The notes: generated by a model from the letters alone, not told the origin. 29,126 bases of DNA from UMGS1851 sp900555605 (GCA_902472555.1 CABROF010000022.1:1-29126); one strand, 5' to 3'; numbered from the stretch's first letter, positions 7,679 through 16,474 are shown. A program made the numbers and translations.

Positions 7679-8980
7679 ATGGAACGCTATTATCAGCCTG
7701 AGATTGAATGCGCTTCCCGGGAACAAATCAAAGCCTGGCAGGATGCGCGCCTTGTCAAAACCGTACGGCATGTTTATGAAAATGTGCCGTATTACCGGAA
7801 TTTAATGGACCAGAAGGGCGTCCGGCCGGAGGATGTCAAATCAGTGGACGATCTGCATTTGCTTCCGTTTCTTACAAAGGATGACCTGCGGGAAGCATAT
7901 CCGTACGGACTGCTGGCGATGCCGCTGAAAGACTGTGTGCGGATTCAGTCCACCAGCGGAACGACCGGACGGCGTGTAGTGGCATTTTACACACAGCATG
8001 ATATTGATTTGTGGGATGATTGCTGTGCGCGGGCCATTGTGGCGGCCGGTGGGACAAAGGACGACGTGGTGCATGTCAGCTATGGGTATGGTTTATTTAC
8101 CGGAGGCCCCGGACTGAACGGCGGCTCTCACAAGGTGGGCTCCCTTACCCTGCCGATGTCTTCCGGAAATACGGAGCGGCAGATTCAGTTTATGTGTGAT
8201 CTCGGTTCTACGATTCTCTGCTGCACGCCGTCCTATGCGGCGTACCTGGCGGAAAGCATCTGTGAAAGAGGGCTGCGCGATCAGATTCATCTGAAGGCCG
8301 GTATTTTCGGGGCAGAGGCCTGGAGCGAGGAAATGCGGCAGGATATTCAGAATAAATTAGGAATCAAAGCGTATGATATTTATGGCCTGACGGAAATATC
8401 AGGGCCGGGCGTATCCTTTGAGTGCAGCGAACAGACCGGTATGCATATTAATGAGGATCATTTTATTGCAGAGATCATTGACCCGGCGACAGGAGAGGTC
8501 CTGCCGGACGGAGAAAAGGGCGAGCTGGTTTTCACCAGTATTACAAAGGAAGCGTTTCCGCTGATCCGGTACAGAACACGGGACATCTGCGTACTGACCC
8601 GCAAAAAGTGCTCCTGCGGCAGAACCCATGTAAAGATGAGCAAGCCCATGGGCCGCAGCGATGATATGCTGATTGTCAAAGGCGTCAATGTATTTCCGTC
8701 TCAGATTGAGACCGTGCTGCTGAACAAGGGCTATCCGGCAAATTATCAGATTGTCGTCAGCAGGGAAAATAACAGCGACAAGCTCGACGTTTTAGTGGAG
8801 ATGACGCCGGAGATGTTCTCCGATACCATTTCACAGGTTGCGGTGAAGGAGAAGGAATTGGTTGAGGCCATGAAAGCGATGCTCGGTATTTACGCCGTAG
8901 TAAAGCTGGTGGCGCCGAAAAGCATTACCCGCAGCGAAGGAAAGGCCGTGCGCGTCATCGACAAACGGAACTTATATTAA
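7679..8980 (+). CDS. paaK: Phenylacetate-CoA ligase family AMP-forming enzyme
   Basis: 433 residues. An ATG at 7655 opens the frame, but 7679 fits better: GGAAAGGGA lies 9 nt ahead and the protein then begins ERYYQPEIECASREQI, as family members do. This adenylate-forming enzyme turns an aryl acid (phenylacetate, or indole- or hydroxyphenylacetate) into its CoA thioester with ATP in the cytosol. Visible motifs are the ATP loop STSGTTG (91-97), YGLTEISGPG (235-244), PLIRYRTRDI (294-303) and GRSDDMLIVKGVNVFP (325-340). In many anaerobes this type of ligase pairs with indolepyruvate:ferredoxin oxidoreductase and an ACT protein in aromatic amino acid breakdown. Here the ACT gene follows by 24 nt, but no oxidoreductase subunit is in view. 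Normal length, no defects. Exact substrate is not readable. Confidence 0.93.
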   Translation: MERYYQPEIECASREQIKAWQDARLVKTVRHVYENVPYYRNLMDQKGVRPEDVKSVDDLHLLPFLTKDDLREAYPYGLLAMPLKDCVRIQSTSGTTGRRVVAFYTQHDIDLWDDCCARAIVAAGGTKDDVVHVSYGYGLFTGGPGLNGGSHKVGSLTLPMSSGNTERQIQFMCDLGSTILCCTPSYAAYLAESICERGLRDQIHLKAGIFGAEAWSEEMRQDIQNKLGIKAYDIYGLTEISGPGVSFECSEQTGMHINEDHFIAEIIDPATGEVLPDGEKGELVFTSITKEAFPLIRYRTRDICVLTRKKCSCGRTHVKMSKPMGRSDDMLIVKGVNVFPSQIETVLLNKGYPANYQIVVSRENNSDKLDVLVEMTPEMFSDTISQVAVKEKELVEAMKAMLGIYAVVKLVAPKSITRSEGKAVRVIDKRNLY

Positions 8981-9004
8981 AAGAACGGAAGGGAGCGGAG
9001 TAAA

Positions 9005-9445
9005 ATGACGGTAAAACAGATTTCCGTGTTTTTGGAAAACAAGCCGGGGCAGCTTTCAGGGCTTACAAAACATCTGCAGGAGAATAAGATTGATATTCGG
9101 GCACTGTCCATTGCGGATTCCAAGGATTTCGGCATTCTCAGAATTATTGTGGACGATCCGTATAAAACAGTCTGCGTACTGAAGGAAGCGGATTATGTCT
9201 GTTCGGTTACTCCGGTATTGGCGGTGGAAATGCCGGACCGGCCCGGCAGCATTGATGCGGTTTTAGGCATGCTCGGAGACGGCGGCGTCAATCTTGAATA
9301 TGCCTATGCCTTTATTACACGGAAAAAGAATCATGCCTACATGATCTTCCGCGTGGCGGACAACAGCAAAGCCGTTGAAGTCCTTAACAAAAACGGAATG
9401 AAGCCCATCTGCCAGGATGAGCTGTCTGAGCTGTTCCGGGAATAA
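9005..9445 (+). CDS. Tandem ACT-domain protein linked to PaaK
   Basis: 146 residues made of two ACT domains: ~1-66 (KQISVFLENKPGQLSGLTKH) and ~68-140 (PVLAVEMPDRPGSIDAVLGM). ACT domains bind amino acids and act as sensors; with no catalytic domain attached, this one probably regulates or stabilises the PaaK enzyme or senses an aromatic amino acid. GGGAGCGGAG precedes the ATG, and the gene starts 24 nt after paaK, so the two form an operon closed by a strong terminator. The paaK-ACT order is common in Clostridia and archaea. Its real biochemical role is not established. Confidence 0.9.
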   Translation: MTVKQISVFLENKPGQLSGLTKHLQENKIDIRALSIADSKDFGILRIIVDDPYKTVCVLKEADYVCSVTPVLAVEMPDRPGSIDAVLGMLGDGGVNLEYAYAFITRKKNHAYMIFRVADNSKAVEVLNKNGMKPICQDELSELFRE

Positions 9446-9457
9446 GCGCCGGAAAGC

Positions 9458-9496
9458 GCGGAGGGGGGATTCCTGCTGAATCCCCCCTCTGCTTTT
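9458..9496 (+). terminator. Terminator of the paaK-ACT operon
   Basis: Perfect 11-bp stem GAGGGGGGATT (9461-9471) with its complement at 9479-9489, extended by three pairs at the base, a 7-nt loop, then TTTTAT. Confidence 0.9.
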
Positions 9497-9616
9497 ATCC
9501 GCCAGAGGGCATACAGTGGCAGGAAGACAAATTGCCGGACGTGGCCTCCATCATCAGCCGTATATATGATTGGGCAGGGCTGTCAATATAAAATGCGCGA
9601 AAAAATGCAATCGTGC
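9497..9616 (+). other. Gap with a possible 28-codon gene scrap
   Basis: Between two hairpins, frame 9505-9591 reads EGIQWQEDKLPDVASIISRI then YDWAGLSI and a stop. It looks like the C-terminal end of a protein, without start or ribosome site. Family not recognised; may be chance. Confidence 0.25.
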
Positions 9617-9666
9617 AAAAGGAATACGGAATTCTGAAAAAAGATCAATCCGTATTCCTTTTTATA
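9617..9666 (+). terminator. Hairpin before the AraC-type regulator
   Basis: AAAAGGAATACGG (9617-9629) and its exact complement (9650-9662) form a 13-bp stem with a 20-nt loop, followed by a T-run. It could be a second terminator or a terminator in either direction. A TATAAT at 9690-9695, just after it, could serve the regulator gene, but no good -35 box is seen. Confidence 0.6.
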
Positions 9667-9758
9667 TGCAATTGTCCTTTGTCTTCGGTTATAATATGAT
9701 TAACTTGAAAAATGCGTGCGGAGAATCTCCGTTCTGCACGCCGGGAAGGAGATTGCGC

Positions 9759-10853
9759 ATGGATATATCATATGAGCTTTTTACGTATCTGCTGCCGTTT
9801 CATGAAGTTGAGCTCTTCTACCGGGCGTATTTTTATGCGAAGAAGGACCCGCAGCTGCTGGCGGTATTTTTGGAGAATTATAAACTGGAGCGCGCTGATC
9901 GGGAGAAAAGGGGTATGTGGCTCCCGGAATTCCATCCGCCGGAGCCTTTTGAACTGGACGAGGAAAAATCCTTATTTGAAACCTTGGGCGATGATATCAG
10001 CATTAATAAGCATACGCGCTATTCTCCTGCGGTCAGACACCGGCACACGTTTTTAGAGATGATGTATGTGATGCGGGGACAATGCGACAACTGCTTTGAA
10101 AGCGGGAAGGTGCTCCTGCGGGAAGGCGATATCTGTATCATCTCTCCCGGCGTATGGCATACGGTGGGAGTGTTTGATGATCAGACGCTGCTTCTGAATA
10201 TTATGATCCGCAAATCAACCTTCTGTGAGACCTTTCTGTCGCTGATGAAGGACGATAATGTGCTTACCATGCATTTTATCAAAATGCTGTATAAGCATGA
10301 TGCGGGAAACTATATTTTATTTCATACCGAGGGAGACGACAGGCTGCATACGGTGTTGGATCTTCTTTGTATGGAGGGCCTGCAGAAGAGGGCATATGCG
10401 GGCGAGCTAACCAGACAGCTTCTGATGTCGGTATTTCACTACATTTTACGGAACCATACGGAGCACATCGAGATTTCGGGAGAGACGGATGCCAAGATTC
10501 CCGTGATTTCACAAATTCTGCGGTATATACGGATCCACTATAAAAATGCGACGCTCCGCAGCACGGCGGAAGCATTCCATTATACGCCGCAGCATCTGAG
10601 CGGCCTGATCCGCAAGGGCTGCGGAAATACATTTATCGGACTGCTGCAGAAGATCCGGATTGAGCAGGCCTGCAATTTGCTGGTCAGCACCAATTATACG
10701 GCAGGGGATATCAGCAGAATGGTAGGCTATGAAAACGCAGAGCACTTTCACCGGAAATTTAAAAAATATATGGGCTGCACGCCGAATGATTACCGGCGGA
10801 CCGGACAGCCGAACGGAGGGCTTTATGAAACAGACAGAAAACGCACGGACTAA
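9759..10853 (+). CDS. AraC-family regulator with cupin sensor domain
   Basis: 364 residues. The frame is open from 9570, but the ATG at 9759 has AAGGAG 8 nt ahead and lies after the upstream hairpin. Around residues ~95-150 is a cupin sensor: RHRHTFLEMMYVMRG (metal- or sugar-pocket histidines), then LREGDICIISPGVWHTV. The C-terminal ~100 residues hold two helix-turn-helix units with the AraC signature: LRSTAEAFHYTPQHLSGLIR, and then GDISRMVGYENAEHFHRKFK with KYMGCTPNDYRR at the end. Such proteins usually activate sugar-use genes when a ligand binds. Its stop overlaps the start of the six-hairpin glycosidase gene by 29 nt, so both are in one transcript and the glycosidase or its operon is the likely target. 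Confidence 0.93.
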   Translation: MDISYELFTYLLPFHEVELFYRAYFYAKKDPQLLAVFLENYKLERADREKRGMWLPEFHPPEPFELDEEKSLFETLGDDISINKHTRYSPAVRHRHTFLEMMYVMRGQCDNCFESGKVLLREGDICIISPGVWHTVGVFDDQTLLLNIMIRKSTFCETFLSLMKDDNVLTMHFIKMLYKHDAGNYILFHTEGDDRLHTVLDLLCMEGLQKRAYAGELTRQLLMSVFHYILRNHTEHIEISGETDAKIPVISQILRYIRIHYKNATLRSTAEAFHYTPQHLSGLIRKGCGNTFIGLLQKIRIEQACNLLVSTNYTAGDISRMVGYENAEHFHRKFKKYMGCTPNDYRRTGQPNGGLYETDRKRTD

Positions 10854-12930
10854 TGTGACATTTCACCACGCATTTTCCGTACCGCACCGCTTGTGTGTCG
10901 CACTTCCGGATGCCAGCAGAAAAACATTGCTCGATGCCGAAACGGATCAGGTGGTGATGTCGTGGGCAGACGGCGATACGCGGAAAAATCCGCTGGGCGC
11001 CTATCTGATGCTCCATACGGATTGGACTGTACGCTTTACGGCAGAGGCAAACGGAAAACCCATGAGGGGCGTCCATTGGCAGCGTACGGATCAATGGATT
11101 CCGTCATTTTACTACCGATGGGAGCTGGAAGGTGCGGCAGTCACTATGGAGGTAACCGCTACCTGTAAAGGGGACGTAATCCGGCTGTCCGCGTACAACG
11201 GGACTGGGACCCCGGTATCTGCAGGGGTTTATGCCTTTGTCGCGGCGAATGTGGTTAATATGAAATGGGCGGATTTTGATTATGACTACAGCATCTGCAC
11301 GCCCATCTGGGGGGATCGCGGGGATCGTATGGTCCTGATGATTCCGCAGAAGACCGAGACAGTTCCACGGGGCAGGGAAAATGTCGATGTGGTCTGGCGG
11401 CTGCAGCCGGGGGAAACAAAGATCAGTTATATGATCCGGCCCTATTACGCACTTTTAGAAGAAACGGAGGCATATGCGGCAGAGGACTGGGAGGCGCAGC
11501 GGCAGGCGGGACTTGCTGTATGGCGGGGACTGATCGGCCGCGCACCGCGGATCGAATTGCCCGATAAGATGGTGACCTGTGCGTATCAGGCATGTCTTGC
11601 GGATATTTTTGTTATGCGGGAGGAGCAGGCAGACGGCAGAATCGCCGGCCTTGCAGGAACGGAAATGTACCGCGCAGCCAACACAGGCGAGCCGTGCTTT
11701 CAGGCTTATGCCCTTTTGCGATCCGGATTTTACGAAGCAGCCAGGGAAAATATTGAGTTTGTGGCGCAGTTCCAGGAGCCTGACGGCAACTGGGAGGATG
11801 CGCGCCAATGGGGCCGGATGATGTGGAGTGCTTCCGGATGGAAATCCTCTGCAATCCGGGAATACTATCTGTTTACAAAAGACAGAGCGTTTTTGGAAGA
11901 ACAATTTCCGCGGATGCTTGCCAGCGCCCGCTGGTCGCAGAAGCAGCGCGAGGCGACGAAGAAAAAACATATGCCTGCGGATAGAAGCAAAAATGATCCG
12001 CCGGAGTGGGGGCTCATGCCCAGAGGAATGGGAGACTGCGGACTGAATGATCACGGCGACCTTTTCGGCGTATTTTACCCGCACAATTTCCTGCACTGTA
12101 TGGGGCTGGAATGCGCGGCCTGGGCGGCAGAAGAGCTCGGGTATGAGGAGGAAGCCGAGGAACTGCGGGGATATTATGAGGATATGCACCGGTGTCTTCT
12201 GGAGTCTTTGAAAAAGGGATGTATTACGGAACCGGACGGCACACAGTGGATTCCGGGCGCGCCGAACGCCGCCACGGGAAGCAGATGGGGCGCGGCGGAC
12301 GCCATCTATCCTGCCGGGATTATCCCGGAGCACTGCGCACTGGCGGACGGTACCATGAAAAAGTTACAGGGGACATTAAGTGAAGGCGGGCTGCCTGTCA
12401 ATTTAGGCTGGCTTCAGGACGGGCTATGGGTTGCCATCGCGCTTGATGCGATTGCGTACGCCAATGTCGTGCGCGGAGATGAGGACATTGCGGCGGATTA
12501 TTTGTATGCGGTCCTGAATCACGGTACGCCTCTGTTTACCTGGTGTGAGGAACGCGGACCGGAACCGGGCGCAACGGTTACAGGCGGGGACCGCCAGCAC
12601 GCTTGGACGCCGATTTGTGTGGCACGCTTCTGCCGTGATATGCTGGTGATGGACGGATGGAAGGAAGAGGCCGTTTATCTGAACAGAATTGTACCGCGAG
12701 ACTGGTATGCGGATGGCTGCACGCTGTCGGCCTCCGACGTGCCGACACATCACGGCGTGATTTCCTATTCTGTCAGAAGAGAAGGCCGCAGGCTCCGTTG
12801 TGATGCGGATTTGAGCCGTATGGACGGCAGGTGCCCGGTCCGGCTCTATGTCAGGCTTCCCCAGCGCACAGACACGCTGATCTTCGACGTACAAAACGGC
12901 AGTCAGGTATTTACGCTGCCTGATGCTTGA
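10825..12930 (+). CDS. Six-hairpin (alpha/alpha)6 glycosidase-like enzyme
   Basis: 701 residues. The ATG at 10825 has GGAGGG 4 nt ahead; earlier in-frame ATGs belong to the regulator region. No signal peptide, so probably cytosolic. The N-terminal ~200 residues form a beta-rich domain (MLHTDWTVRFTAEANGKPM, SFYYRWELEGAAVTMEV). Residues ~220-620 read as an (alpha/alpha)6 toroid typical of six-hairpin glycosidases: RAANTGEPCFQAYALLRSGF, EPDGNWEDARQWGRMMW, GLMPRGMGDCGLNDHGDLFG, ASARWSQKQREATKK, EGGLPVNLGWLQDGLW. A short beta tail follows. Acidic residues in the DCGLNDHGD and WEDARQW segments are candidate catalytic groups. The substrate cannot be told; family members act on rhamnosides, alpha-glucosides or related oligosaccharides. 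Coupled to the AraC gene upstream. No terminator seen after it. Confidence 0.8.
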   Translation: MKQTENARTNVTFHHAFSVPHRLCVALPDASRKTLLDAETDQVVMSWADGDTRKNPLGAYLMLHTDWTVRFTAEANGKPMRGVHWQRTDQWIPSFYYRWELEGAAVTMEVTATCKGDVIRLSAYNGTGTPVSAGVYAFVAANVVNMKWADFDYDYSICTPIWGDRGDRMVLMIPQKTETVPRGRENVDVVWRLQPGETKISYMIRPYYALLEETEAYAAEDWEAQRQAGLAVWRGLIGRAPRIELPDKMVTCAYQACLADIFVMREEQADGRIAGLAGTEMYRAANTGEPCFQAYALLRSGFYEAARENIEFVAQFQEPDGNWEDARQWGRMMWSASGWKSSAIREYYLFTKDRAFLEEQFPRMLASARWSQKQREATKKKHMPADRSKNDPPEWGLMPRGMGDCGLNDHGDLFGVFYPHNFLHCMGLECAAWAAEELGYEEEAEELRGYYEDMHRCLLESLKKGCITEPDGTQWIPGAPNAATGSRWGAADAIYPAGIIPEHCALADGTMKKLQGTLSEGGLPVNLGWLQDGLWVAIALDAIAYANVVRGDEDIAADYLYAVLNHGTPLFTWCEERGPEPGATVTGGDRQHAWTPICVARFCRDMLVMDGWKEEAVYLNRIVPRDWYADGCTLSASDVPTHHGVISYSVRREGRRLRCDADLSRMDGRCPVRLYVRLPQRTDTLIFDVQNGSQVFTLPDA

Positions 12931-13273
12931 CGGCAGCTTGACGGTACAGGAAAAATAGCAAAGTTTTTTTACAGAGGGCGAGGCCGTGCCCCGGTCTCAC
13001 CCTTGTGTTGATGATACCATCCTTCTGATGCGATACTTATGTTCCATAAATGACTCCTTTGTGTTGCTTTTTCTCAAAAGCATTTTATCACAACCGGGTC
13101 ATTTATTTTTTTACCTTGTCCATTATCTATGGTATTATAACAATATGCCCTTTACCGGCAGGGTCTGTTCAGCGCCCAAAACGCGCTGCGCTATGCGCTG
13201 AACAGCGATGGCATGTCAAAGAAGGTCAGATCTTAGAAGCGAAGGAGCCTCCGTTTTAAAGAAGACAGTTTAA
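12931..13273. other. Gap with gene scraps and no intact gene
   Basis: Minus-strand 13047-12997 is a 16-codon frame (MEHKYRIRRMVSSTQG) with a good AAGGAG site, like the severed N-terminus of a lost gene. On the plus strand, 13162-13236 holds the coding-looking text GLFSAQNALRYALNSDGMSK, then a stop. A hairpin-like sequence at 12973-13004 has mismatches and no T-run. A TATTATAA at 13133 could be an orphan -10 box. I see no complete gene here. Confidence 0.4.
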
Positions 13274-13393
13274 ACGGTTTATGCTGTTAAATATACTGCG
13301 GGAAGCGGGGCGCTGGCAGGCTACGTGCCGGATATCGATGCGGTTCTGAAGGCAAAGAAAGGGCTCTGCTTTGATTATGCGGCGCTGATGACT
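13274..13393 (+). pseudogene. Fragment of a transglutaminase-like protein
   Basis: After a stop at 13271, the frame reads TVYAVKYTAGSGALAGYVPD then IDAVLKAKKGLCFDYAALMT. This matches the core of transglutaminase-like (cysteine-protease-fold) domains, where GYVPDID, KGxCFDYAALM surrounds the catalytic Cys. The gene lacks its signal peptide and start, and the sequence changes character right after LMTA, so the His and Asp of the triad are gone. Only a 40-residue core survives, followed by another broken gene. The fragment is seen; the family is recall-based but the motif is distinctive. Confidence 0.6.
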
Positions 13394-13439
13394 GCCGGCC
13401 GACCCTTTGGTTTCGGAAGGCAGGGAGGAGGGACAGAAT

Positions 13440-13905
13440 ATGGAACCGTGCGATGCAACTGCGTTTCTGCAGGAGCTGCTGGATCAGGCCGGAAGCAATC
13501 ATCCATCTTGCAGACCACGCAAATTGCGCTATGCTTGAAAATAATCAATTCCGCTGCGGTGGTGGCGGCCAAGGCAGAGATGGCGGCTGTCCGTATAGCC
13601 CGAACATTACCATCGAAGGCGGTATTTGGGATGGAAATAATGTGAATCAGGACCGGTGCAGCAGGGAATCGCGTTTTGCGCTGAAGGAATATGATCCGGA
13701 ATACTATTTCGGCATTTGTTTGCGTATCAGAGGCATGCGGGATTTTACCTTCCGGAATGCAACCATTAGCAATCCGGAGAGCTACGGAATTCAGATATCC
13801 GGGGCAGTATATTTTACCGTGGAAAATATTTTCTTCGACTATAACATGAAGCGGCTGAATATGGACGGCATCCATATGGCCGGCCCGGCGCTGTGTGCTA
13901 ACCCG
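13440..13905 (+). pseudogene. Broken GH28-like right-handed beta-helix gene
   Basis: An ATG at 13440 with GGGAGGAGGG 7 nt ahead starts MEPCDATAFLQELLDQAG, a typical N-terminus of these enzymes. Around 13490 the frame shifts and, after an apparent deletion, continues as AIIHLADHANCAMLENNQF, then NITIEGGIWDGNNVNQ. Further on come ICLRIRGMRDFTFRNATISN and YNMKRLNMDGIHMAGPA. This is the pectinase-like (GH28, polygalacturonase-type) beta-helix core. After GPA (about 13896) the sequence turns into unrelated text and runs into rmuC, so the catalytic Asp region downstream is missing. Intact members are ~400-500 residues, against ~145 here. It is a decayed glycan-degradation gene, in line with the glycosidase upstream. 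Confidence 0.7.
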
Positions 13906-13945
13906 GCGTCTGGTTTGCATGAATCTGATTTAAGGAGTGGATTAT

Positions 13946-15274
13946 GTGGAATTTTATTTTTGTATTATATTATTGACTGCGGTGGCGGTGCTGCAGGTGA
14001 TTTTACTGGTCAGACAACATAAAAATCCGGATCTGCGGCCGGAGCTGGATAGGCAGACGCGTGAGATGCGGCAGATGGTTTCAGACCTGCAGCAGTCCTT
14101 GCAGCGATTTGTCGGAGATGAGCTGCAGCGCGGACGCGAGGAAAATCGGGCGGTGCTGGGTGAAATTAATAAAAATATCTTGGAGCAGCAGCGGGAGTTC
14201 TTAAAAAATGAAACGGATTCACGGGACCGGCTGCACCGGGCCCTGACCGCGCAGTCGGATCGGATCAACGCGGTTTTGGCAGAGTCTGTCGGGAAGCTTC
14301 AAGAGAGCAATGAGAAGAAGCTGGACCAAATGCGTGCCACAGTGGACGAAAAGCTTACATCTACCCTGACCCAGCGCCTTGACGTCAGTTTTAAGACAGT
14401 AGGAGAGCAGCTTCAGAACGTATACCAGTCCTTGGGTGAGATGAAGAATCTGGCGGTAGGTGTCAGCGATCTGCAGCGCGTGCTTACCAATGTAAAGGCC
14501 CGCGGCACTTGGGCGGAGGTGCAGCTCGGCACAATTCTGGAACAGACGCTTACCTCTGATCAGTACGAACGGAACGTTTCTGTCCGGAATAATGGAGAGC
14601 GTGTGGAGTATGCGGTGAAAATACCTTCCCGGGAGGAAGATGGAAAATCTGTTTGGCTTCCGATTGATTCCAAGTTTCCGCAGGAGGATTATGTGCGCCT
14701 GCAGGAGGCAGCGGAGCGGGCCGATAAAGAGGCTGTGGAAAAATGTGCAAAGGCGTTAGAATTGAAAATTAAGGCAGAGGCTTCTAAAATTGCCTCCCTT
14801 TATATTTCTGTTCCGCAGACGACGGATTTTGCAATCATGTTTCTTCCTACAGAAGGATTATACGCAGAGATTCTGAGGCGCCCCGGGCTTGCGGAAGAGC
14901 TGCAGAATAAATCCCGGGTCATGGTTTGCGGTCCGACAACGATAACCGCATTTTTAAACACGCTGCGCATGGGCTTTCGGACAATTGCGCTGGATAAACG
15001 GGCCGCCGAGGTTTGGAAAGTGCTTGGCGCGGCCAAAACGCAGTATGAGAAATTCGCCGTGGTTCTGGATAAAGCCAAAAGAAAAATCACTGAGGCCGGA
15101 AATGTACTGGAGGATGCCGAAAAACGCAACGGCATCATCAAAAAGAGCCTGCGCAGCGTGGAGCAATTATCCCCGGAGGAAGCGGATCAGCTTCTTCTCT
15201 CAGACACTCCGGAAAGAGAACTCCGCCCGGCTGTCCTACAATCTGAAGCCGAGGAAGCAGACCTTTCCCATTAA
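13946..15274 (+). CDS. rmuC: RmuC-type DNA recombination limiting protein
   Basis: 442 residues from a GTG at 13946. AAGGAG lies 8 nt ahead; an ATG two bases earlier is in another frame and stops quickly, and a GTG at 13937 overlaps the ribosome site. Residues ~3-24 are a membrane helix (FCIILLTAVAVLQVILLV). They are followed by a long coiled coil rich in Gln, Arg and Glu (~30-160), then the RmuC nuclease-like domain: NVKARGTWAEVQLGTILEQ, YAVKIPSREEDGKSVWLPID, SKFPQEDYVRLQEAA, VMVCGPTTITAFLNTLRMGF. Family members limit inversion and recombination at inverted repeats. Length and motifs look complete. It sits directly after the decayed genes and has no co-transcribed partner in view. Confidence 0.94.
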   Translation: MEFYFCIILLTAVAVLQVILLVRQHKNPDLRPELDRQTREMRQMVSDLQQSLQRFVGDELQRGREENRAVLGEINKNILEQQREFLKNETDSRDRLHRALTAQSDRINAVLAESVGKLQESNEKKLDQMRATVDEKLTSTLTQRLDVSFKTVGEQLQNVYQSLGEMKNLAVGVSDLQRVLTNVKARGTWAEVQLGTILEQTLTSDQYERNVSVRNNGERVEYAVKIPSREEDGKSVWLPIDSKFPQEDYVRLQEAAERADKEAVEKCAKALELKIKAEASKIASLYISVPQTTDFAIMFLPTEGLYAEILRRPGLAEELQNKSRVMVCGPTTITAFLNTLRMGFRTIALDKRAAEVWKVLGAAKTQYEKFAVVLDKAKRKITEAGNVLEDAEKRNGIIKKSLRSVEQLSPEEADQLLLSDTPERELRPAVLQSEAEEADLSH

Positions 15275-15390
15275 CTCCATATCCGGCCGGCCCGCCCTGC
15301 CTCCCCCTCTGCATACCCAGTACTTCCGGCGCCTTGCTCTGCCTCCCTTTACCTCGTTTATTTTACCTTATCTTTCCTTTCCTTTATTTT

Positions 15391-15437
15391 TTACCTCTCG
15401 GGTAGTTTGCGCGTTTATTTTACCTCTCGGGTAGTTT
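15391..15437 (+). repeat. Dispersed element, two tandem copies
   Basis: ACCTCTCGGGTAGTTT occurs at 15393-15408 and again at 15422-15437, 29 nt apart, each preceded by TTTATTTT-like sequence. The core can fold as TACC-TCTCG-GGTA. A weaker TTTACCTCGTTTA lies just upstream (15348-15360). Further copies lie in the right half of the window. Confidence 0.9.
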
Positions 15438-15486
15438 ACGGAATGCTTGCCGGTCGTTTGTGCGAGTAGTTTTGCGGCAGGGACTG

Positions 15487-15495
15487 TGGTATAAT
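15487..15495 (+). promoter_or_regulatory. Extended -10 promoter of the DUF4349 gene
   Basis: TGGTATAAT (15487-15495) is an extended -10 element; no convincing -35 at the right spacing. Start of transcription would be ~75 nt before the gene and just after the tandem elements. Confidence 0.5.
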
Positions 15496-15574
15496 CTGTA
15501 ATAGTAGTTGTTGTAATCTATGAATGGGCAGGGTCAAGTATATTGGGTGATGAGACGGGAAAGGAGTAAGGTCT

Positions 15575-16474
15575 ATGAGATGTCGGTATACGGTATTGCT
15601 GATATGTTTGCTTTTTGTGCTTCTTTTTGTTGGATGTTCAAGCAGCGGGAATGATTTCGGTCCTGCGTATGATGCAGATGGAGACGGCAACGGCAAGCTG
15701 CCGGAACAGTCTTCGGGGGATATTGGGGTTCTGCCGTCTTCTGGTGAACGTAAAATTATTACAACTGCGCTGTATGAGATAGAGATTAAGGATTTAGATA
15801 AAACCGCAGACCTGCTGACAGGTAAAATTCAGGAGGCCGGAGGATATATTGAAAGCTCTAAGTTAAACGGCAGCACAGAATCAGGAGGCAGTGCTGAGTT
15901 TGTTTTACGGATTCCGTCGCATACATATGATGTTTTTGACGGCTACTTGAAAAGTCTGGGCAACATCCTATACTGCACGCAGCAGGGGGAGGATATTACT
16001 ACAAAGTACTATGATACGGAGAGTAAGCTGAATACGCTTCGGATTCAGCAGGAGCGCATACTGGAACTGCTGAAAAAGGCAGAAAACCTGCAGGACATTT
16101 TAACGCTGGAAAACGAATTAAACAGAATTCGTACGGAAATTGAGACGCTCACGACACAGCTGAAGCTATATGACAATGAGGTTGCTTATGCGACTGTTCG
16201 GGTAAACCTGCAGCAGGTTGCGGAATATCGGAAATCTGATGTTGGCTTTTGGTCTAAACTCGGCGATACTTTTCAACAATCACTATCTGGGGCAGGATAT
16301 GTTTTTCAGCAGATTTTCCTTGCACTTATTTGGATGCTGCCATATCTGGCAGTAATTGCAGTCATTTTATTCATTATATTCCTGTGCAGGAAAAAACGGA
16401 AGATAGGGAAAAGAAAAGAGAAAGAGTCTGTGCGCAGCGCCCCGGAGGTAAAAGAAAGAGCGGACAAATCGTGA
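15575..16474 (+). CDS. DUF4349-domain membrane lipoprotein
   Basis: 299 residues; ATG with AAGGAG 8 nt ahead. The N-terminus is a lipoprotein signal (LLFVLLFVGC, lipid on Cys21). Residues ~55-225 form the DUF4349 domain, with ERKIITTALYEIEIKDLDKT and a long coiled coil around ESKLNTLRIQQERILELLKK. This is followed by LKLYDNEVAYATVRVNLQQV. One strong membrane helix (~252-272) and a Lys/Arg-rich cytoplasmic tail (CRKKRKIGKRKEKE) end the protein. The layout, lipid at one end and a membrane helix at the other with a coiled coil between, is usual for this family in Bacillota. Its function is unknown; envelope stress or scaffold roles have been suggested for related proteins. It stands alone. Confidence 0.88.
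   Translation: MRCRYTVLLICLLFVLLFVGCSSSGNDFGPAYDADGDGNGKLPEQSSGDIGVLPSSGERKIITTALYEIEIKDLDKTADLLTGKIQEAGGYIESSKLNGSTESGGSAEFVLRIPSHTYDVFDGYLKSLGNILYCTQQGEDITTKYYDTESKLNTLRIQQERILELLKKAENLQDILTLENELNRIRTEIETLTTQLKLYDNEVAYATVRVNLQQVAEYRKSDVGFWSKLGDTFQQSLSGAGYVFQQIFLALIWMLPYLAVIAVILFIIFLCRKKRKIGKRKEKESVRSAPEVKERADKS

Noticed and set aside
11455..12333. 292-codon open frame on the minus strand
   Set aside because: Lies wholly within the six-hairpin glycosidase gene in another frame, with low-complexity Arg/Pro/Cys-rich text and no ribosome site.
12973..13004. Terminator after the six-hairpin glycosidase gene
   Set aside because: The stem has a mismatch and a wobble and no T-run follows.
13375..13920. 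181-codon open frame on the minus strand
   Set aside because: Mirror of the broken GH28-like gene; no ribosome site or recognisable domain.
15391..15437. CRISPR array (two repeats 29 nt apart)
   Set aside because: Only two copies, with about 13 nt between cores, no cas genes, and single copies scattered elsewhere.
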